Below, piece by piece: positions 53,705 to 64,000 of a DNA stretch of 64,000 bases. Below the pieces are notes generated by a model. It was not told the origin of the DNA. It worked only from the letters and a program-made list of their open reading frames with translations, and made no database searches. The stretch spans positions 1,312,913 through 1,376,912 of the forward strand of contig OZ007507.1 of the NCBI GenBank assembly GCA_963931865.1. The letters are read 5' to 3'. Each line of letters begins with the position of its first letter. Positions within the stretch are counted from its first letter, which is position 1. Source of the stretch: Axinella damicornis. Its lineage: Eukaryota; Porifera; Demospongiae; Axinellida; Axinellidae. The translations under genes were made by a program, and so were the position numbers.

Positions 53705-54819
53705 GCAGCAGGTGCACGTTTGAGCTGAAAGTTGCCATCACAAAGCAGAAGTCAGTGTCCTCACAGGCAGTAGGTGCCCTTGCTTTGGTATATGGACAAT
53801 ATTGACTCTGGTATACTTTTTTACCGTAGAGTACGCGTATAAGCGCCCAGGGTTTGGGGACATTAGAACGCCGCTGAACAGGGGGATGGGCGCTAGATGC
53901 GTACTCAGACTACTTAGGCATGCAGTATCCGCCCACCCATTCAGCACTGTATAAACAACAAGCGCTGCGGTAAGCTAGCTGTGACTGGCTAGGAATATAT
54001 CGCGTCTTTGCGAAGTCCTTGAGAAGAAATGCTCAACAGAGAAAGCATGCCGTAGTTCATACTTCACTGTAAATCCTTTTTGAATGCACAACCTCGCCCA
54101 GAGGTTAAGAAATGCTGCTCAAACTTTTGTGATGGGTGGGCCCTTACTACACTGCTTTTGGACCCTGTGCAGTAACTTTCACAAGAAGAGGGGGGTGGGT
54201 GCTTGATATGTACTCTACAGTACACTGCCAGCAATGGCTGAAGAATCAGACCCAAGCATCTAAAGTCAACCCTTTTCTGGATGGATACTAAGCCAAGTTT
54301 AGCCAACGCTCCCTGTCTGAAGACCATAATATTAGCTATAGTAGCAAGTGGTAGCGACATTTATATATTGTCGAGTCTTTAGATAGGCATTCACCCCTCT
54401 CACAGAATACAGGGATCAACAAAAATACAGTACTTACTTAGTACGTAGGTAGTACAAGTACAACATGCATAAGTTATCACAACAGCGCAAGGCACTTCTA
54501 ATTCAGCGATCTTGAGTAATAATTACGTATCGTTGCTAAGTGATCGTTTAAATGCGCATGCGTACAAACGTGAAAATGGCGTGACAAAACGAAGCCATAG
54601 TTATTGAGTGGGCAGCTGCAGCCGCCTGGTGAAGACTTGGAGGTTGTGAAAGAGCGATGGGTCGTTGCACTGCTCAGTTGAAAATGCTGCTGTTTTGTGC
54701 GAAAACCATCGTGAGGGATTGAGGCAACGTTGAGCTAAGTTGCCCGTTTTGCGAGTGCCTAGATCTCATGCACAAACCCAGTACAAAATTTATTGGATAC
54801 CCGCACTGTGGATACCCGT
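53705..54819. other. Non-coding interval upstream of the GTPase gene
   Basis: No supported exon. Short ORFs exist on the minus strand (53738-53947, 54064-54360) without recognisable content. Confidence 0.4.
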
Positions 54820-54963
54820 TAGCCTCGTTCCCAGGCCGTCTGCCAGTCGCGCGCGCATCGCATACGTGACCTTTGAACCCTTGTCAGATAGCTATCCGAC
54901 AAGGGTTCAAAAGTCACGTATGCGATGCGCACGCGACTGGCAGACGGCCTGGGAACGAGGCTA
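54820..54963. mobile_element. 144-base palindromic MITE, TAGCCTCG family, 9-base duplication
   Basis: TAGCCTCGTTCCCAGGCCGT...ACCCTTGTC followed by its almost exact complement ending AACGAGGCTA. Identical 9-base flanks GATACCCGT at 54811-54819 and 54964-54972. Its left half also occurs alone near 24900-24975 in MKS1. Confidence 0.92.
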
Positions 54964-54983
54964 GATACCCGTATAGAGTGCAG

Positions 54984-55215
54984 TAAGGTAACGGAGGGGG
55001 TTTCCGGACAGTCTTTTAATTCCGGACACGCACTTCATGCCCCTCGCATTCACTCTGTTAGCAGTTCTTCAGAATTATGGTAAGTGTGCATGCATACCCT
55101 ACCTTTGAACTTTCCAACGCTGTGCAGTTGCAGTTAGCAAACTACTCCTAGAGAGCGAAAGCTGGGGCTGTGTCCGGAACCCCCCTGCTGTCCGGAAACC
55201 CCCTCCGTTACCTTA
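54984..55215. mobile_element. About 230-base MITE with TAAGGTAACGG ends
   Basis: Left end TAAGGTAACGGAGGGGGTTT is complemented at the right end (AACCCCCTCCGTTACCTTA); TCCGGACA and TGTCCGGA repeats lie inside both ends. Confidence 0.82.
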
Positions 55216-56719
55216 ACATTCAGCATGTTGGCACCATCTGGCATTCACATGATGACGCTATTGGTCAGGAAATATTCATGTGTACACTGCAAAAACGGAA
55301 GTAGTTACTTTGACTGCTTGGTGGTTACTATATAGCTGCACCGTGTTTGACTGTTTGGACATGCAGGATTGGGGCAATACTAGCCTCCTACATAAACTGA
55401 GCATTCCACATAAAACAGGTTTGTGTACCCTACATAAACCAGGTTTGTGTAGGATACTACAGAAATGGCCACTCTACGTAGGATGCTACTGAAATGCAGA
55501 CAACTTACCCGGTAACTTGGTTCCTGCATGTTCAAACATGGTACAACTGTAGTAACCAACAAGCAATCAAAACAACTACACCATTTTTGCAGTGTATAAT
55601 TGGAACTTAAGTTACTATATTCATGTATCTTGCTAGTTGGGGTTTGTGGAGCAAAAGCTATTCATACTTTTGTTATTGGATATTGGATAAACAAACTTTA
55701 AGGTAAGGATCAAGATGAGTTATCGCTAAACAGCAACTGAGGCTTGAATCAACCCTCCATTTCTTGCAGTGATACTATATAGCCATACACTTGATAAAGC
55801 TGCTGCTCTACCTCCCAGGACTCCCCTACTGCATGAAGTTGAGTGCATCTGGTAAGGTATGTAATTGTTCAGCCATACGGGAAAACCCTGCCCTTTACCC
55901 CATGCGCATGCACAGCAGGGGCCGGTAGAGTGATCGCGGTTTTGTCTGTCAGTCAGTCTGTCTGTCAGTCAGTCTGCCTGTCCATCCAAGTGGTCTGAGC
56001 AGTGAAGGCCTTGTTGAAGGCTTATTTCAGGATAGAAGTGTCAGAGTTCAGAAAATACTAGCATCTACATGCATAACTCGCAGACCAGAGATCTACTTGA
56101 GAGGCCGAGAAAAGCTCCATGAAAGTATTGGTTCTAATTTATACAACTTGAGCACACCCTATTAATGCCACAACTTATGGTATCTCATTCTGCATGCTGA
56201 CATATCACTGCAAATCGTGGCCTAGCTAGCTCATTGTGCATGCTGTATGAATAATCGGTGGTAGGCCTATTGCTGTCAAGTCAAAGTTGCTCACAGGGTA
56301 CGTGCTCTGCTGAGCACCTCTAATCTAATTCCACCAAATATAGTGGTAGGTTGGACAACTCTCCTAACGAGCTTGCCTTATAATTCTTCAGTCCCGGTAA
56401 TAGCAGCATCTCAACATAATAATTTATGTGTTACTCGTGTGCGTATGGGGGACAATAAGCATTCCTAAGTGTACTATATGATGCAGCTAGGGTGGGGCGG
56501 CGGTGCACAATAAACATTCCATATACCCCAGTTTCCACCCTACACTGCACAATCACAAGCCTGCAATAACATAACCCAGCGTGCACTTTTGCAGTGAGAG
56601 CTCTCTGAAACTGTATACTAACTAGTGGTTCCTTGGGCTAAGTATTTTCTTCCAGTGGTACATTGTGGTATGTGAAAACAATCTTAGCAAACTCTTTGCA
56701 TCATTACGTAATATTTAAA
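55216..56719. other. Non-coding interval
   Basis: No supported gene. A short CTGTCAGTCAGTCTG simple repeat occurs at about 55945-55985; a 10-base TAAACCAGGT/TAAAACAGGT repeat sits near 55400-55445. Confidence 0.5.
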
Positions 56720-56881
56720 TACCAGTTTGCCGTGCATTACGGGTTTTAGTGCATGAGGGCAATCTAATTAATGGTCAAGGGCGAGATAATGCACGAGCCG
56801 AAGGCGAGTGCATTATCCACCCGAGACCGTTAACTAGATTGCCCGAATGCACTAAAGCCCATAATGCACTGCAAACTGGTA
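56720..56881. mobile_element. 162-base foldback element
   Basis: TACCAGTTTGCCGTGCATTA, TTTTAGTGCAT and GGGCAATCTA on the left are mirrored on the right (TAGATTGCCC, ATGCACTAAA, CACTGCAAACTGGTA). Confidence 0.82.
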
Positions 56882-57416
56882 TCTAAACTACTTAGTGCAA
56901 CTCACTGACCTGTGTTGATCTTTGAAAATTGTGCATTATCTAGATAATGCACACTAAAGTGTGTAATAAGCGATTTAATGCTCGATTCTGAGGCGTCTAA
57001 TTCGTTGAGGGTCACATGAGTAGCACTAATTTCCCATAATTTAAAACGTGCATACGTACTTTGTACCTAGCCTTAGAACATTTAGTGGGGGGAGCATGCT
57101 CATGGGTGATGAACATGCTGCACATGCAGTGGGTGGGCCTATTTTTGAGTGAAATCATGCCCACCCCGGCCCCCAACCACTAAAGTGTAGTCTACAATAC
57201 TATACTGCAACCATCATTTTAGCAAGGCTCAAGTACTACTACTACCTGAGTGAGCAGGAACAATCTCTTTGTACGGATGTGAGTAGCTGCAGGAACAGCA
57301 AACAAGACACAGCAGGAGCGCTTGTATGGCGTGGAGCACGCAGACAATCTTTGGGACTTGGCAATCACAGGTGCCTCCTATGCTGTAATACATAGTGCGG
57401 TACTTTAGTGGCTTAA

Positions 57417-57831
57417 CCCTTTACCACCCACAGATTTTTAGCTTGTAATTTACTTAAACATACCCTAGATAAGGTTCCCATTGGTTTTCACACTCAAAAC
57501 TTCACAGCAGAAAGGGCGGGGCAGGGGGAGGTGGGTGGGTGCACCCGAAGGGTGCAAACAGCATGACCGTGTCTCACCTTACAGAGCCTCGAATTCCAGT
57601 GTTCAATTCTGATTTTTCTGCTAGAGCGAATTACCATCGCCCGAGCATCTTGATCGCGTACACGTTAACGAGTGGGTGGGGTCAGAATCACGAATGTGGA
57701 AAGCATGGCTGTGTGTAGTTCTGTGTAAAATTTTGAGTGTGCAAACCAATGGGAACCTTATCTAGGGTATGTTTAAGTAGCTAGATTACAAGCAAAAAAA
57801 CTGACCTCCATAATCTGTGGGTGGTAAAGGG
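57417..57831. mobile_element. piggyBac-type MITE flanked by TTAA
   Basis: TTAA (57413-57416) then CCCTTTACCACCCACAGATT; right end AATCTGTGGGTGGTAAAGGG then TTAA (57832-57835). Inverted arms extend about 85 bases with ACATACCCTAGATAAGGTTC and its complement. CCCT ends next to TTAA are typical of piggyBac elements. No transposase frame. Confidence 0.88.
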
Positions 57832-57835
57832 TTAA

Positions 57836-58197
57836 GAGATAAAGAGGCTATAGGGCTTGCTCACACTTGCCCAATGCCCAATTGATGTCATATTTGTTCT
57901 CTTGTGGCTTTTTTTGGCTATAGAATTAGTTCTGTGTTCTGCATTATTACTGAGAATAGGTAAGGAAATAAGAATAACGTACAGTTGCCAACTATTTACA
58001 CTCAAGGTAGGGAAATAATGTCTCTATGTAGCTATAGTATTAATGTCTACATAGCGTCCTTGGGAGTTAAATGACCCTCCATACTTCGATGGTGGTAAAA
58101 CCCGAATTGTTGCCTTGCTTGAAAGAGCGAGGCAACAGAACCTTCAGCAAAGCATTTTGACAGCTTTGGATTTTAGAACTACCTTCGCCACGTCAAG
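57836..58197. other. Non-coding interval before an unrecognised ORF
   Basis: Nothing supported, apart from a short open stretch in another frame (about 58068-58260, KTRIVALLERARQQNLQQ) just before the ORF at 58198. Confidence 0.35.
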
Positions 58198-58785
58198 TTG
58201 GAGGGCTTTCGAAATGCATGGAAACAACTATATATACAAGTTCAAGCATGGGATTGGAGTGCGATAGATGTCATATCATTATGCCTTATGCTCACCAGTG
58301 ACAATTCCACTGCATTAAGATCTAATTATAAGTTTGCATGGGAGACATTTTTGACCGGGACTCACTGGTCCGTAGCTAGATCTATAGGGATGAGTGCCTG
58401 CGCCTGGGAGTTCCGGAACCACTCATCCTCATATCATGACACCGACTCACCTGGGGCACTCACAGTGGAAGCCCCGATAGATATAGGTGGCTCTTGTCCT
58501 TTCGAGGAGGCAGCCGCTAAATCGATTATCTCCACCGGCACTTTCGACACCATCCTTTCCGCTTTAATAGGGCTGACGCTCCGCTTACATTTTAATACTG
58601 CTCTGACCGGTACAACACCAGCTATCAGGTACTTGGAAAAACAAACACACAGCAGTCTACATAATTGGGGCGAGCCTGAGCGAGCCCCACATAGACGACT
58701 TTGCTGTAAAGTAAATCACTTCCTACTCGTATTTTGCGTGTTCTTGCGTCATGCGTTATTTCGCGCCGACTACTACATCACGTGA
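58198..58785 (+). CDS. Unrecognised ORF (195 codons), possible exon or gene remnant
   Basis: Open frame with no repeat and protein-like composition (WETFLTGTHWSVARSIG, FRNHSSSYHDTDSPG). It begins at a TTG, so the first ATG is internal; a stop lies shortly upstream in frame. A second open stretch just upstream (reading FDGGKTRIVALLERARQQNL) is in another frame and overlaps the beginning, as if a frameshift or splice separates them. No domain, membrane segment or signal peptide recognised. It may be a decayed mobile-element or host-gene fragment. Confidence 0.25.
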   Translation: MEGFRNAWKQLYIQVQAWDWSAIDVISLCLMLTSDNSTALRSNYKFAWETFLTGTHWSVARSIGMSACAWEFRNHSSSYHDTDSPGALTVEAPIDIGGSCPFEEAAAKSIISTGTFDTILSALIGLTLRLHFNTALTGTTPAIRYLEKQTHSSLHNWGEPERAPHRRLCCKVNHFLLVFCVFLRHALFRADYYIT

Positions 58786-59198
58786 TCCTTGCATGGCGCG
58801 CCCATGCATATAATAATTACATGTACAAGGCAATTATTGGTGACGTAAAAATTATGAATCCGCGCCGCATAATAAGTCTCATTTTTGGCCGCTCGATGTC
58901 GGCCGCTTTCAGCCTTACTGCGGCCGCTGGATGCCGCTTCCACTTTACTGCGGGCGCTGTCGGCCGCTAGCGCTGTACCGCAGCGGAATGCCCCTATGGG
59001 CAACCGTAAAAATATAATACACGACTTCAACCATAGATATACTACACAATCTATGCTTCAACCTCCAAGTTTCAAGTTTCAAGTTTCATCGAATAATCCC
59101 AGTGGGGAACGCTACAATGAAAAAAAAAAGTACAGGAGGGAGTACAGGCAAACAACTGAGATATTAATAGACCTCAGACATACGGCATTAACTGCGCC
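58786..59198. other. CpG-rich interval
   Basis: GGCCGC-rich stretch (58860-58990) with repeated GCCGCT words, otherwise without supported genes. Confidence 0.3.
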
Positions 59199-59426
59199 AT
59201 GAACCGCTACTCTCCTCCAGTCAGGACAACAACATACAACACGGAATTACGAAGCCAAAGTGGTTCCGAATCAGCATTCTTCAATACTTCATTTTGTATG
59301 GATTTGCCATTGTTCTCGAGACAAAGGAGTCCTGTTGTAGTGGACGTACAAACCTCTGAGCCCAAGAATACTCGCTCTGTCCAAAGTGCAGTAGTACCCG
59401 GAGACCACAGGCAAGTAGGTAGGTAG
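59199..59426 (+). CDS. Unrecognised ORF (75 codons), possible first exon
   Basis: ATG-initiated MNRYSPPVRTTTYNTELRSQ, Ser/Arg-rich, with a donor-like CAA|GTAGGT near its end. No family recognised and no downstream partner exon on the plus strand was found. Confidence 0.2.
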   Translation: MNRYSPPVRTTTYNTELRSQSGSESAFFNTSFCMDLPLFSRQRSPVVVDVQTSEPKNTRSVQSAVVPGDHRQVGR

Positions 59427-59709
59427 CCCAGGCATGTAGGTTACCCTGAACATAGGAATAATCCGAAGATAGAGCCCCGATGCTGTAGCACCGGATAATT
59501 GCCGCGCGCGAAGCGCAAATGATCGTGCAGCGTGGGGTGGGCTGTAAAATTGTATTGGTCCCCGCGCGTATTTATGGGGAGGGAGGGGTATCTCAGACCC
59601 CTTAATTTGCTGTTACGGGGCCAGGGGAAATTCGATCTAGAAATGTTGTGGTAATGATATTCATAACCATACATATACATGCACAGCAACAATATGTACA
59701 CAGACAAAG

Positions 59710-63983
<4,274 letters not shown>

Positions 63984-64000
63984 ACCCCCCTGGAACCCCC

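Overview
The window is nuclear DNA of an animal with intron-rich genes. Every protein-coding gene I could identify is a metazoan-type gene split into many short exons with GT-AG (twice GC-AG) introns, often only 40-150 bases long. There are no bacterial operons, ribosome binding sites or CRISPR arrays. The gene set is a RRM/WWE ADP-ribosyltransferase, a DHHC palmitoyltransferase, the ciliary protein MKS1, a BICD-related dynein adaptor, a Rab-like GTPase and the bridge-like lipid-transfer protein BLTP2/KIAA0100. Compact genes amid dense small palindromic elements and minisatellites would fit an early-branching animal such as a sponge; that placement is inference.

Layout. 482-3930 (+): PARP-family gene, one long exon plus a small first exon. 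3931-5574: mostly non-coding. 5575-12712 (-): ZDHHC5/8-like palmitoyltransferase in 8 exons. 12713-13137: a 425-base bidirectional promoter. 13138-27109 (+): MKS1, reconstructed in 21 exons with every splice phase agreeing (521 residues). 27316-35635 (+): BICDL-like adaptor in 9 exons (425 residues), starting 206 bases after the MKS1 stop. 35987-44983: a 3' half of BLTP2 on the minus strand (37544-43596, 18 exons) lying between two direct copies of a non-coding repeat, called E1 and E2 here. 46265-53079 (-): Rab-like GTPase gene. 53212-59700: mostly non-coding, with several transposon-derived palindromes and a few unrecognised ORFs. 59710-63797 (-, running off the window): a second copy of the BLTP2 3' end.

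The non-coding fraction is unusually structured. I found a family of very small near-perfect palindromes ending in TAGYCTCG with 9-base target-site duplications, a hAT-type element with an 8-base duplication, a piggyBac-type element with TTAA ends, and about ten other foldback elements. There are also minisatellites with units of 24, 33, 43, 45 and 54 bases, and long purine or poly-C tracts. Many long ORFs in the window are products of these tandem arrays and are not genes.

Functional links are modest. MKS1 acts at the ciliary transition zone and shares a promoter region with a membrane palmitoyltransferase. The BICDL adaptor and the Rab-like GTPase both belong to vesicle and dynein transport, and BLTP2 works in lipid transfer at membrane contacts. 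No single pathway unites the window. All exon boundaries were read by eye from splice consensus, phase agreement and remembered family similarity; no search was run.
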